Virus record (IMG/VR): IMGVR_UViG_3300007609_000047 | Coordinates: 1-36,873 of that record | From: a virus | Reading direction: 5' to 3' (one strand) | Length of the DNA stretch: 36,873 nt | Part shown: positions 14,381-20,812 of the stretch, one piece after another | How positions within the stretch are numbered: position 1 is the stretch's first letter | Layout: each line of letters starts with the position of its first letter | The notes under the pieces: generated by a model | Told to the model about the DNA's origin: nothing | Database searches by the model: none | What the model saw: the letters and a program-made list of their open reading frames with translations, nothing else | Program-made: the position numbers and the translations under genes

Positions 14381-14903
14381 TAGGAACTTCTCCTTCTGGA
14401 GCTGCCTGTTCTACAGGTTCTGGTTGCATAGCGGTAGCGTTGATTGCTCCGTGATCTAGCATATCCTGAACTTTGTTTCGATCTAGCTGTTGGTATCCTC
14501 TTTGAATATTATGCATTAGTCTTTTAGGCATACAGATTTTAATCATCCAAACAGGTTCTAGGTCAATCTTTCCTTTTTTAGTCCCAGGACGAATGTCTCC
14601 TGGTTTTTTAATTTTTCTAACCGTTGAAAATATACTTTCTGCAAATTTAATTTCGCATCCATAATCCTTGAGTTTGACTCCTCCTCTAGGATCGGGCATT
14701 TTTTCTTTTGGCCACATAAATGTGCATTCAACAAAATAACGAGATTCTGCAGGTCCTTGCACAAGTTCTCCATCGAACCAGTTGTCGTAGACATAGATAT
14801 CTAATTCATCTAGTACTCGCTCGAAGTCTTTGAGAATATTTAAGCTATTGTTCGAACCATAAATCTGTTCTACGTTAGCAATTACGTCTTTAATATCGGT
14901 CAT
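14373..14903 (-). CDS. Conserved T4-like marine phage protein, unknown function
   Basis: 176 residues. Mixed alpha/beta, with FVECTFMWPKEKMPDPRGG, a Lys/Gly-rich patch (VRKIKKPGDIRPGTKKGK) and an Ala/Pro/Glu-rich tail ending EGEVPNV. It forms a conserved pair with the downstream 242-residue gene. First gene of the operon leading into endolysin and spanins, under the late-type box at 14920-14927 with a clear GCAGGAG ribosome site. Function unknown. Confidence 0.65.
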   Translation of the reverse strand: MTDIKDVIANVEQIYGSNNSLNILKDFERVLDELDIYVYDNWFDGELVQGPAESRYFVECTFMWPKEKMPDPRGGVKLKDYGCEIKFAESIFSTVRKIKKPGDIRPGTKKGKIDLEPVWMIKICMPKRLMHNIQRGYQQLDRNKVQDMLDHGAINATAMQPEPVEQAAPEGEVPNV

Positions 14904-14919
14904 AGTTTCTCCTGCATAG

Positions 14920-14927
14920 TATTTATC
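14920..14927 (-). promoter_or_regulatory. Putative late promoter for the lysis-proximal operon
   Basis: Minus strand GATAAATAC, 16 bp upstream of ATG 14903, with GCAGGAG between. It lies in the divergent gap to phoH and would transcribe two conserved genes, endolysin, microprotein and spanins. Confidence 0.5.
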
Positions 14928-14977
14928 GTCAAAACATTATATTAAACTATAATTTTTTCCTTACCTTGTTAAATACT

Positions 14978-15029
14978 TTTGTGTTCGATCGCGGACACAG
15001 CTAAAAACAAGGTCCGTGTCTAACACAAA
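14978..15029 (+). promoter_or_regulatory. Structured leader upstream of phoH
   Basis: TTTGTGTT (14978-14985) is complementary to AACACAAA (15022-15029), 8 bp. Inside, CGGAC (14992-14996) pairs with GTCCG (15012-15016), or GACAC (14994-14998) with GTGTC (15016-15020); the two inner stems exclude each other. The structure ends just before the AAGGAGG ribosome site (15031-15037). GTTAAATA at 14968-14975 is a possible promoter box. The rest of the 146-bp divergent gap shows nothing else clear. Confidence 0.4.
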
Positions 15030-15049
15030 CAAGGAGGACATACCTTTAT

Positions 15050-15766
15050 ATGAAGCGAAAAAACAAACAAGCAGGTAACACTGCTGAAAACATTCATTTC
15101 ATGGATTCTCACAGATCCAATAAGAAACGAGTTCAAATATATCCAAAGAACATAAGCCAAGAAAACTATCTATTAAAACTTAATGAGGAGGAAAAACATA
15201 TTGTATTTGCCATTGGTCCAGCAGGAACGGGCAAAACTATGTTGGCTGTTCAGTGGGCTATTGATGAATTAAAATACGGAGATGCTGATAAAATCGTTAT
15301 TACTCGCCCTGCGGTGAGTGTAGACGAATCACACGGTTTCCTACCAGGTGATCTAAACCAAAAAATGGAACCGTGGACCAAACCCATCTTTGATGTATTC
15401 GCTGAAAATTTTTGTGCCAAAGAAGTAGAGAGACAAGTTCGTGAGGGGGTGATTGAGACGAGTCCACTGGCATATATGCGAGGAAGAACATTTAAGAATG
15501 CTGTCATCATTGCTGATGAGATGCAAAATGCCACGCCAAGTCAAATGAAAATGCTATTGACTAGACTGGGCCAAGGAAGCAAAATGATCGTGACCGGTGA
15601 TCTACAGCAGGCCGATCGACCAAGCAATAATGGATTACTCGAATTCCTTGGGTTGTATAACAACTTCCAGAATCACCGCTATGTAGATATCTGTCATTTT
15701 ACGGTGAATGACATTGAAAGACACGAAGCAGTTAAAGAAATTTTGGCAATCTACGGGGAGGATTAA
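15050..15766 (+). CDS. phoH: PhoH-like P-loop ATPase
   Basis: 238 residues. Walker A GPAGTGKT (56-63), Walker B region VIIADEMQN and a helicase-like motif (IVTGDLQQAD) identify a PhoH domain covering nearly the whole protein. PhoH is an RNA-binding or helicase-related ATPase often carried by marine phages; the link to phosphate starvation is not general. The basic N-terminus (KRKNKQ) may bind nucleic acid. It is the only plus-strand gene in the first 34 kb, with its own leader and terminator. The AAGGAGG site lies 12 bases before the ATG, longer than usual, and no better start codon exists. Confidence 0.93.
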   Translation: MKRKNKQAGNTAENIHFMDSHRSNKKRVQIYPKNISQENYLLKLNEEEKHIVFAIGPAGTGKTMLAVQWAIDELKYGDADKIVITRPAVSVDESHGFLPGDLNQKMEPWTKPIFDVFAENFCAKEVERQVREGVIETSPLAYMRGRTFKNAVIIADEMQNATPSQMKMLLTRLGQGSKMIVTGDLQQADRPSNNGLLEFLGLYNNFQNHRYVDICHFTVNDIERHEAVKEILAIYGED

Positions 15767-15772
15767 ACAGGA

Positions 15773-15790
15773 AAGGGGCTTCGGCCCCTT
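15773..15790 (+). terminator. UUCG-tetraloop hairpin after phoH
   Basis: AAGGGGC-TTCG-GCCCCTT, a perfect 7-bp GC-rich stem with an extra-stable tetraloop, 6 bp after the phoH stop. Past one mismatch, three more pairs (AGG/CCT) extend it. No T-run follows on the plus strand, so it may act as an RNA 3' end stabiliser or factor-assisted terminator. It also lies just past the stop of the minus-strand gene at 15793, so it may serve both directions. Confidence 0.65.
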
Positions 15791-15792
15791 GC

Positions 15793-15951
15793 CTACCAAA
15801 TACCCAATACTCGACCGTTGCCTGTGATAATAGCAAGACAAGTGACGATATGCAATATCACCCAACCCGTTCTTATAATAGCGACACGGTCTGCTTTGTG
15901 ATCTTCGTCATAAGCCTTTTGGCCTATTGCTTTGCACCAGTACTCCCACAT
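15793..15951 (-). CDS. 52-residue small membrane protein
   Basis: ATG 15951 to TAG 15793. It begins MWEYWCKAIGQKAYDEDHK and has one membrane segment (WVILHIVTCLAIITG), ending NGRVLGIW. I recall near-identical short proteins in marine T4-like phages. Its start overlaps the stop of the 22-residue frame by one base (TAATG), and it ends next to the phoH terminator hairpin. Function unknown. Confidence 0.65.
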   Translation of the reverse strand: MWEYWCKAIGQKAYDEDHKADRVAIIRTGWVILHIVTCLAIITGNGRVLGIW

Positions 15952-16019
15952 TAGGTATCGGCAATCATTTTAGCCAGAAGAAAAACAATACCAATGATTA
16001 ACAATGTAAATCCGTCCAT
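15951..16019 (-). CDS. 22-residue membrane micropeptide
   Basis: ATG 16019 to TAA 15951: MDGFTLLIIGIVFLLAKMIA plus DT, almost all one hydrophobic span. TAATG overlaps join it to both neighbours. Its exact fit into the operon supports translation; otherwise it would leave a 67-base untranslated spacer. Role unknown. Confidence 0.5.
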   Translation of the reverse strand: MDGFTLLIIGIVFLLAKMIADT

Positions 16020-16318
16020 TATCCTTCACGCTCCAAGTCCCACTTTACGCGATTAGGTGGGGCAGGCTCTGACGTTTTGCGTTCTGCGGTGAACACAAAG
16101 AATGTGAAGAACACACAGGTGATCAGAGCAATGTGCCCAATGATGTTGTAGCCAATGAACAACAACTCTGCTGTGTAGATACCAAAACCAATACACCACA
16201 TAGCTGCCAGCAGATTGCTAACCAGATACTTGTATTCCATGGGTGCGGTTTTTAGTGCGTTTTTTGTGCCATCCAATAGCCCATAGGCAAATGTGCCCAA
16301 GTTAATCCAACCAGTCAT
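16019..16318 (-). CDS. Conserved small membrane protein
   Basis: 99 residues, with two or three hydrophobic segments (about 32-55 and 56-78: LVSNLLAAMWCIGFGIY; GHIALITCVFFTFFVFTA) and a charged tail with APPNRVKWDLEREG. Belongs to a string of four or five tiny membrane proteins between phoH and ferredoxin that I recall as conserved in marine myoviruses. No known role; modification of the host inner membrane is a guess. The ATG is 3 bp after the stop of the 33-residue gene. Confidence 0.65.
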   Translation of the reverse strand: MTGWINLGTFAYGLLDGTKNALKTAPMEYKYLVSNLLAAMWCIGFGIYTAELLFIGYNIIGHIALITCVFFTFFVFTAERKTSEPAPPNRVKWDLEREG

Positions 16319-16321
16319 ATG

Positions 16322-16423
16322 CTATTTCCTCTTTGATTTGTGTTTGTTCGTATCATAGACGTATCCGCCGACGAACACGCCTAGCAGTATACCTACTATT
16401 AATACTATAGCCAACACGGCCAT
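16322..16423 (-). CDS. 33-residue single-span membrane micropeptide
   Basis: ATG 16423 to TAG 16322. N-terminal hydrophobic span MAVLAIVLIVGILLGVFVGG, then a basic tail ending HKSKRK. Sits 3 bp after the stop of the 67-residue gene and 3 bp before ATG 16318, with AGAGGTTG upstream as a moderate ribosome site. Clean fit between neighbours supports it as a gene; function unknown. Confidence 0.55.
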   Translation of the reverse strand: MAVLAIVLIVGILLGVFVGGYVYDTNKHKSKRK

Positions 16424-16426
16424 GTG

Positions 16427-16630
16427 TCAACCTCTTAGAAAGATAGGCAACACAAAGATAAGAAAAACCAGCAACCAAAAGTTTAGATAAAGTCTATCCA
16501 ATTTGTCACTCATTTTCTTGATGCGAAATACTTCACCTTCGATGTATTTCTGCAGGGTAGGATCATCCGTGGTCCGACGTGCTACTTCTTGTGCTTCTCG
16601 TTCATACTCATCGTCTGTTTGACCAAACAT
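16427..16630 (-). CDS. 67-residue tail-anchored membrane protein
   Basis: The soluble N-terminal half is charged (MFGQTDDEYEREAQEVARR; KKMSDKLDRLY) and a C-terminal hydrophobic span (LNFWLLVFLIFVLPIFL) anchors it. Conserved in marine T4-like phages to my recollection, unnamed. It begins 1 bp after the ferredoxin stop, so it is in one operon with ferredoxin and the small membrane proteins. Confidence 0.65.
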   Translation of the reverse strand: MFGQTDDEYEREAQEVARRTTDDPTLQKYIEGEVFRIKKMSDKLDRLYLNFWLLVFLIFVLPIFLRG

Positions 16631-16631
16631 A

Positions 16632-16958
16632 TTAGCCTCCGGGTTTTTTACTGAACAGTTCAGTTTTGTTTTCTATAGCAGAATATTTTTCGTATTCAGG
16701 TAACGGATCTTTTTCTTCGGTGATGTTAGGCCAGATCTGAGAAAAATATTCGTTGTGCTTGTACCACTTGTCCTCTGCGTCGTCTGTTGCATAAATTGCA
16801 AGCTCAGGACATTCTGGTTCACATACGCCACAATCGATACATTCGTCTGGATTGATTACCAGCATATTCTCACCTTCGTAGAAGCAATCGACTGGACAAA
16901 CGGAAATACAGGTAGTGTGTTTGCACATGATACATTTATCATCTACTACATATGCCAT
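16632..16958 (-). CDS. fdxA: 7Fe ferredoxin, FdxA type
   Basis: 108 residues. The cysteine pattern fits a [3Fe-4S][4Fe-4S] ferredoxin: C9, C17 and C50 for the 3Fe cluster, and C21, C40, C43 and C46 for the 4Fe cluster. Two extra cysteines are C12 and C25. The segments [15 protein letters not shown] and [14 protein letters not shown] and the C-terminal extension ([15 protein letters not shown]) match the FdxA family widespread in Alphaproteobacteria. It is a soluble low-potential electron carrier. In a phage it is an auxiliary metabolic gene, perhaps supplying electrons to ribonucleotide reductase, Fe-S assembly or desaturases. Starts by TAATG overlap after the 104-residue gene. The closeness to bacterial FdxA suggests acquisition from a host. 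Confidence 0.92.
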   Translation of the reverse strand: MAYVVDDKCIMCKHTTCISVCPVDCFYEGENMLVINPDECIDCGVCEPECPELAIYATDDAEDKWYKHNEYFSQIWPNITEEKDPLPEYEKYSAIENKTELFSKKPGG

Positions 16959-17272
16959 TATTTTACCTCAAAAAATTTATTAAATATTTCATCAGGAACT
17001 TCGTACCATTGTTCTGCATCTTCGTAAATAATTTTAAAAGGATGTTCAAAAAACATCATGGTATGTCTGCTATTAGGATTCATAAAAAACGTTATTTCTA
17101 TATGTGATTCAGTAAAAGGTCTACTATAATTTCGGCCTAAATACCAAGACTGTTCTGTATGTTCTTTGTTCCAATCTGGACCAAATTGTTTAGTTAAGTA
17201 TTCGTACATCTCTTCGACAGAAGTTTTACGATTCTTAAGATGGACTGTGAAACTTTTTATAATTTTAGGCAT
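16958..17272 (-). CDS. Unknown protein between clamp loader and ferredoxin
   Basis: 104 residues, aromatic-rich and soluble ([32 protein letters not shown]). TAATG one-base overlaps link it to gp44 upstream and ferredoxin downstream. In T4 the gene after 44 is the clamp-loader small subunit 62, but I see no similarity to that family and length is short. Function unknown. Confidence 0.6.
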   Translation of the reverse strand: MPKIIKSFTVHLKNRKTSVEEMYEYLTKQFGPDWNKEHTEQSWYLGRNYSRPFTESHIEITFFMNPNSRHTMMFFEHPFKIIYEDAEQWYEVPDEIFNKFFEVK

Positions 17273-18186
17273 TATAATCTCCCTAGTTTAATTAAGGTTG
17301 CTGCAAGATTAATTTCCGGATCAGCTACAAGTGTGTGATCTACTAAACCCTGCTTGATGATCAATACAGCCTTGTCTTGATTTTCATCTTCACCGAAGAT
17401 TTCTAGGTTGTCATACAGCCAGCGATAGACTTCTTCCATTTCCTCTGCTCGAATTTTACCACACAGTAGTTTTCTAGCATCTTGGATCTTTCCAGCCTTG
17501 AAAAGTTCCACCATTTCGAACTTCCAATCTGCTTCCCCTTCATCTCCTTTGCTGGGTGCGTGTAATTCGCCACCGGAGACATTTTGCTGTACCATATTGA
17601 TACACTTGCGAAGATCAGGATACGCAACCTTAACATAATTATCCAGTGTATCCAGATCAAATGCAACGTTCTCTTCTACAAGGATAGTTGCTACTCGTGC
17701 TGTAAATTCAGTTTGATCAATTCTTTCGATGTGGAATCCTTGACAACGACTGTGAATAGCAGGAATAATTCTGTTAGGATAGTTACAGGTTAAAATAAAT
17801 CTAGCAGTTGCGTGATATTCTTCCATTACTCCGCGCAGAGCTGCTTGTGCGTTCGGCGACAAATAATCAGCCTCATCCAACAGCACAACTTTGAATGGAC
17901 CAAACGGAATCATTTGTACAAAGTTTGTGATCTTATCTCGAACATCTTCCACTGAGTTTGTGCGACTAGCGTTAATCTCTAGCACATCATAGTCCTCAAT
18001 GCCTAATTCGTTGATAAGTACCTTGGCCATTGTGGTCTTACCAATACCTGCCGCACCGCTAAACAGCAAATGCGGAATCGACACATCCTCAACCCAAGAT
18101 CTAACCTGCGATCTTTGATGCTCGTCTCTAAAAACATAGTCTTCAATTGTTTTAGGCCTGTACGCCTCAACCCATAATTCTTTCAT
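17272..18186 (-). CDS. 44: Clamp-loader ATPase subunit (T4 gp44/RFC-like)
   Basis: 304 residues from ATG 18186. AAA+ motifs: the YRPKTIEDYV entry segment, Walker A GAAGIGKT (44-51), Walker B VVLLDEADYLS, sensor-1 ILTCNYPNRI and the SRC motif (IHSRCQGF) that supplies the arginine finger in RFC-type loaders. It loads the sliding clamp onto DNA for the replicative polymerase. A longer frame from TTG 18201 exists, but ATG 18186 has AGAGG 6 bases upstream and forms an ATGA overlap with the DUF2452 gene, so I prefer it. The partners gp62 and gp45 are not in this window. Confidence 0.92.
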   Translation of the reverse strand: MKELWVEAYRPKTIEDYVFRDEHQRSQVRSWVEDVSIPHLLFSGAAGIGKTTMAKVLINELGIEDYDVLEINASRTNSVEDVRDKITNFVQMIPFGPFKVVLLDEADYLSPNAQAALRGVMEEYHATARFILTCNYPNRIIPAIHSRCQGFHIERIDQTEFTARVATILVEENVAFDLDTLDNYVKVAYPDLRKCINMVQQNVSGGELHAPSKGDEGEADWKFEMVELFKAGKIQDARKLLCGKIRAEEMEEVYRWLYDNLEIFGEDENQDKAVLIIKQGLVDHTLVADPEINLAATLIKLGRL

Positions 18187-18560
18187 TCTTGCCTCTGCCA
18201 AGTGTTGTTTGTACTGTGAATAAATGCTCCTGCAAATTCGTATTTGTTCCAGCGTTCTGGTTCAATAAGCGAAAGCAAATATTCTTCTCCTGTCCAATAT
18301 AGATAATAAGTTTCTCCTACTATTGGTATAAAGTTATACTTTGCATTATAGCAAAGTTCTGTGTCTTTTGCAAGATCTAATAGCTCATTATATTCTTTTT
18401 TGATTTCTTCAAGTCGTCGGTACAAATGATGATTCGCTAGTGGCACTCGTTCCTTGAACTTTGCTACATCAGGCACAGTGATAGCAGGGGCACCAACGTT
18501 GCTGCCGTATGGCAACATCATCGGATTATCTGCTACTCGATCAGGTTTTTTATTCGACAT
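18183..18560 (-). CDS. DUF2452-family protein
   Basis: 125 residues. The pattern PYGSNVGAPAI...DVAKFK, then NHHLYRRLEEIKKEYNEL and YNFIPIVGETYYLY, fits the DUF2452 family, found in T4-like phages and scattered bacteria and eukaryotes, with no known function. Overlaps mazG by 11 bp and gp44 by 4 bp, placing it within the replication gene group. Confidence 0.75.
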   Translation of the reverse strand: MSNKKPDRVADNPMMLPYGSNVGAPAITVPDVAKFKERVPLANHHLYRRLEEIKKEYNELLDLAKDTELCYNAKYNFIPIVGETYYLYWTGEEYLLSLIEPERWNKYEFAGAFIHSTNNTWQRQE

Positions 18561-18903
18561 ATGGACTGAGATTAGGAGGAGTCCATCCCTCGGGCTTTAA
18601 TACTTTCCCGTCTTCACGCTTGCGTACCTTGCCCGTGTCTGGATCAATCTTGGCAAAGTTAGTACGCATTACTTCCTGCCAGGCACCTTCTCCGTCCCAC
18701 CCTGCGGCACGAATAGCACCCATAGTAACAACAAGAATGTCAACTAGAGCATCTAGCTGTTCAACACGATCATTATCTGCTACAGCATCTACAAGTTCAC
18801 GCATTTCTTCTTGAATAAGATCGAGATACATAGCATAGTTTTCTTCACTGGGCTCTTGGTCACACGCTGTTTGAAACGTGTCAATATCTTCGAATGGATT
18901 CAT
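18550..18903 (-). CDS. mazG: MazG-like nucleotide pyrophosphohydrolase
   Basis: 117 residues. An all-helical MazG/PRA-PH core holds the metal-binding pattern: EEMRE (32-36) and, after a short spacer, DALVD (51-55), followed by TNFAKIDPDTGKV with conserved Asn and Lys. Such enzymes hydrolyse (d)NTPs, dNTP analogues or ppGpp-like nucleotides. Phage MazG was proposed to lower ppGpp, though measured activity for cyanophage MazG favours dGTP/dCTP. The sequence does not decide the substrate. Single-domain length is complete. Lies 9 bp after the gp31-like gene. Confidence 0.85.
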   Translation of the reverse strand: MNPFEDIDTFQTACDQEPSEENYAMYLDLIQEEMRELVDAVADNDRVEQLDALVDILVVTMGAIRAAGWDGEGAWQEVMRTNFAKIDPDTGKVRKREDGKVLKPEGWTPPNLSPYVE

Positions 18904-18912
18904 TAATACCTC

Positions 18913-19314
18913 TTATTGATCTACAAACAAACTAGGGTCGACATCAAATCCTTGACCGTCGTTATATTCGTTGCCGATGTAATTTGTATCTGGCTTGCCT
19001 TCGCCGTTCCAAATGCCTAAAACACAGTCAGGATCGATTTTTTGAATTCCAATTTCGCCGTCACCGCTGTCTACTTTGATTTTTCGACTCCATCTTCCGT
19101 GCTCGATTAAAATCCATTGTCCGACAGAAAATTCTTTTTGTTCTGGACCTACATCGAATACCTTTGCCCATCTAGGTTTTACACCGTGATTTTTTCCGTC
19201 ATCTGATCCTATGATAATACCGCTCTCGGTTTTTATCTCGCCAAATTCCATTTCTGTTACAAGAACATCTTCTCCAATTGCTTTGATATTTCCTTGAATT
19301 GTATATAATGACAT
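18913..19314 (-). CDS. GroES/gp31-like co-chaperonin
   Basis: 133 residues. The N-terminal two thirds follow the GroES layout: an IKAIGEDVLV strand, a mobile-loop-like stretch EIKTESGIIIGSDDGK (III where GroES has the GroEL-binding IVL), AKVFDVGPEQ, then FSVGQWILIEHGRWS and a closing strand DPDCVLGIW. A 25-residue Asn/Asp-rich tail follows. T4 gp31 replaces GroES to fold the major capsid protein inside GroEL; this gene likely plays the same part. Fold assignment rests on pattern alignment, so moderate certainty. Confidence 0.7.
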   Translation of the reverse strand: MSLYTIQGNIKAIGEDVLVTEMEFGEIKTESGIIIGSDDGKNHGVKPRWAKVFDVGPEQKEFSVGQWILIEHGRWSRKIKVDSGDGEIGIQKIDPDCVLGIWNGEGKPDTNYIGNEYNDGQGFDVDPSLFVDQ

Positions 19315-19323
19315 AGTTATACC

Positions 19324-19533
19324 TTATTTCCCGTCTTTGATCGATCTTGGATTTTTCTTGTAGTAATCGTCTAAAATTTCTTCTCTGGTTCTAACAACTT
19401 TTCCACCTTTTCCAATTTCATCGCCACGGGCATTAACTTTCATATTGCCAACCGCAGGCGTTGTTTCATTTTTGAGGTTAAGTTTTTCCATGTCAACTTC
19501 TTTACCTCTCATACTTCTTACAATTCTAGCCAT
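19324..19533 (-). CDS. Small basic conserved protein
   Basis: 69 residues, highly charged (RSMRGKEVDMEKLNLKNE; VNARGDEIGKGGKVVRTREE), no membrane segment. I recall relatives in marine T4-like phages, unnamed. A small nucleic-acid- or polymerase-binding protein would fit the composition, but nothing specific supports it. Overlaps the polymerase-like fragment by 8 bp. Confidence 0.6.
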   Translation of the reverse strand: MARIVRSMRGKEVDMEKLNLKNETTPAVGNMKVNARGDEIGKGGKVVRTREEILDDYYKKNPRSIKDGK

Positions 19534-19999
19534 TTGTTTCTCCTTTAAAGAATTCTTCTATGGGTATGTCGTATTTTATGCTGTCAATTTTATGAACTCC
19601 GAGCAAGAATAGAACATAACTTGCCACGCTTGAACCACGACCCACACCCCACACTATGTTGTTTTTTCTAAGTGTATCTATCACGTATTTAATAGCCTGT
19701 AGCACAGGAATAAAATTATTTTCTCTGTATAATTCTAACTCTAGTTCTACCCTGTTCCTTTCTTTTTCTGTCACACACAAATCCAAACAAAATTTTTCAA
19801 CGTCAAGCGATTTGTACTCTTCGGGAATAAACCAGTTTGAAGGATCTACGGTTGTCTGTGGTACGGGATAGTCTAGATATTCTTCGGATATTCTGTCTAG
19901 GTATAGTTTGACATCGTCAGCGGTATTGCATCTTTCTAAAATGTCGACACCGTGTGTTATTATACCTTCAACTAGCTGATCTGTTGTGTTAGTCCACAT
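19526..19999 (-). CDS. Short protein resembling a segment of DNA polymerase III alpha (DnaE)
   Basis: 157 residues. The C-terminal 70 residues (about LELYRENNF to EEFFK) align by eye with bacterial DnaE where the palm begins: VWGVGRGSSVASYV corresponds to the VGPGRGSxxGSLV motif, and LLGVHKIDSIKYDIPIEEF to the ...LDPLxYDLLFERF stretch. The frame stops just before the catalytic PDxDxDF motif, so polymerase activity is not expected. The N-terminal half has no recognisable PHP motif. Conserved operon context and a clean frame argue for a functional small protein, perhaps one that binds clamp, nucleotide or polymerase, rather than decay. Confidence 0.6.
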   Translation of the reverse strand: MWTNTTDQLVEGIITHGVDILERCNTADDVKLYLDRISEEYLDYPVPQTTVDPSNWFIPEEYKSLDVEKFCLDLCVTEKERNRVELELELYRENNFIPVLQAIKYVIDTLRKNNIVWGVGRGSSVASYVLFLLGVHKIDSIKYDIPIEEFFKGETNG

Positions 20000-20225
20000 T
20001 AATTAGTTGATCCAAATCGTCGTCGTTGTTGTCTGATAATTTTCTCTTCATAGCACGTGATTGTAGTTCATCTCTATATATTGTAATAAAGTTTTGAACC
20101 TGTGTCAAGAGATTATTATTGCCAAGACGAGCAATTTGGTAGTATTTTTTTGTAAGCTCTGAAATCTTTTGATCTAGATCAGTTTCAGAAAGCTGTGATA
20201 GATCTTCCATGAAAGGATTAATCAT
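19989..20225 (-). CDS. Small helical conserved protein
   Basis: 78 residues, predicted helical (LSETDLDQKISELTKKYYQI; QVQNFITIYRDELQSRAMKR) with an Asp-rich tail. Overlaps neighbours on both sides (4 and 11 bp). I recall similar short proteins in T4-like phages beside fibre genes. Function unknown. Confidence 0.6.
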   Translation of the reverse strand: MINPFMEDLSQLSETDLDQKISELTKKYYQIARLGNNNLLTQVQNFITIYRDELQSRAMKRKLSDNNDDDLDQLINVD

Positions 20226-20812
20226 TCGCTAAACTGTCCTACATACTTCATAAACAGTGTATTCGAAACAGGATGTCTCCACACGTCGACTATAATTGGA
20301 TCAGTAGTACTATTAACAGTTAGTGTCCCAGGAAAGTCAGCATCTTTTTTAATAATAGTACCTGCAGATGTTACAAAATTAATAGTCCAAGATCCGCCAG
20401 TGCTGTATAATTCTAAGATTACATGCCCAGCTCCGTTTTCTACAGTTTCAGTGCCTGCAGGATCTCCAGGGAAGTTTGTAAATTCAAATGTTTTATTAGA
20501 ATTTATATTAATAATGTGATAACTACCTGATGTAAAATCGATTTCTATAGTAGAGACACTCGGATCAGGAGTTCCTCTATCATTTGCTAACATACTGGTA
20601 TTTTGAAACACAGCATTTTCTATGATATTTGAATTAAAATTATTGTTTTGGTCTAACCTTGCACCGTTATCTTCGATATCTGTAATTTCTTCTTTTGAAA
20701 TTCTAAGACTGTTTTTGATGGTGTCAAAGTTGTCTCTGAAAACCTGTGTATCATTATCTTGTCCTGCTACAGGAAAGTTTTCATTAATGCTTAGGTAATT
20801 TATTTCACTCAC
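20222..20812 (-). CDS. Small virion/fibre-associated protein
   Basis: 196 residues. The N-terminus (SINENFPVAGQDNDTQVFRD, then NFDTIKNSL) is a divergent version of the attachment module shared by the downstream fibre proteins: Arg, Asn-Phe, hydrophobic, Leu. The rest is beta-rich (SGSYHIININSNKTFEF, GSWTINFV, PVSNTLFMKYVG), typical of fibre or baseplate-rim proteins. Overlaps the Ig-domain gene by 4 bp (ATGA). Confidence 0.65.
   Translation of the reverse strand: MSEINYLSINENFPVAGQDNDTQVFRDNFDTIKNSLRISKEEITDIEDNGARLDQNNNFNSNIIENAVFQNTSMLANDRGTPDPSVSTIEIDFTSGSYHIININSNKTFEFTNFPGDPAGTETVENGAGHVILELYSTGGSWTINFVTSAGTIIKKDADFPGTLTVNSTTDPIIVDVWRHPVSNTLFMKYVGQFSE

Noticed and set aside
16958-17272. 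Clamp-loader small subunit gp62 expected after gp44
   Set aside because: Length and residues do not resemble gp62; only the position suggested it.
18187-18201. Longer gp44 beginning at TTG 18201
   Set aside because: ATG 18186 has a better ribosome site and an ATGA overlap, and matches the family's usual start.
19526-19999. Complete DNA polymerase III alpha
   Set aside because: Only the palm-entry stretch is present and the catalytic aspartates are absent.
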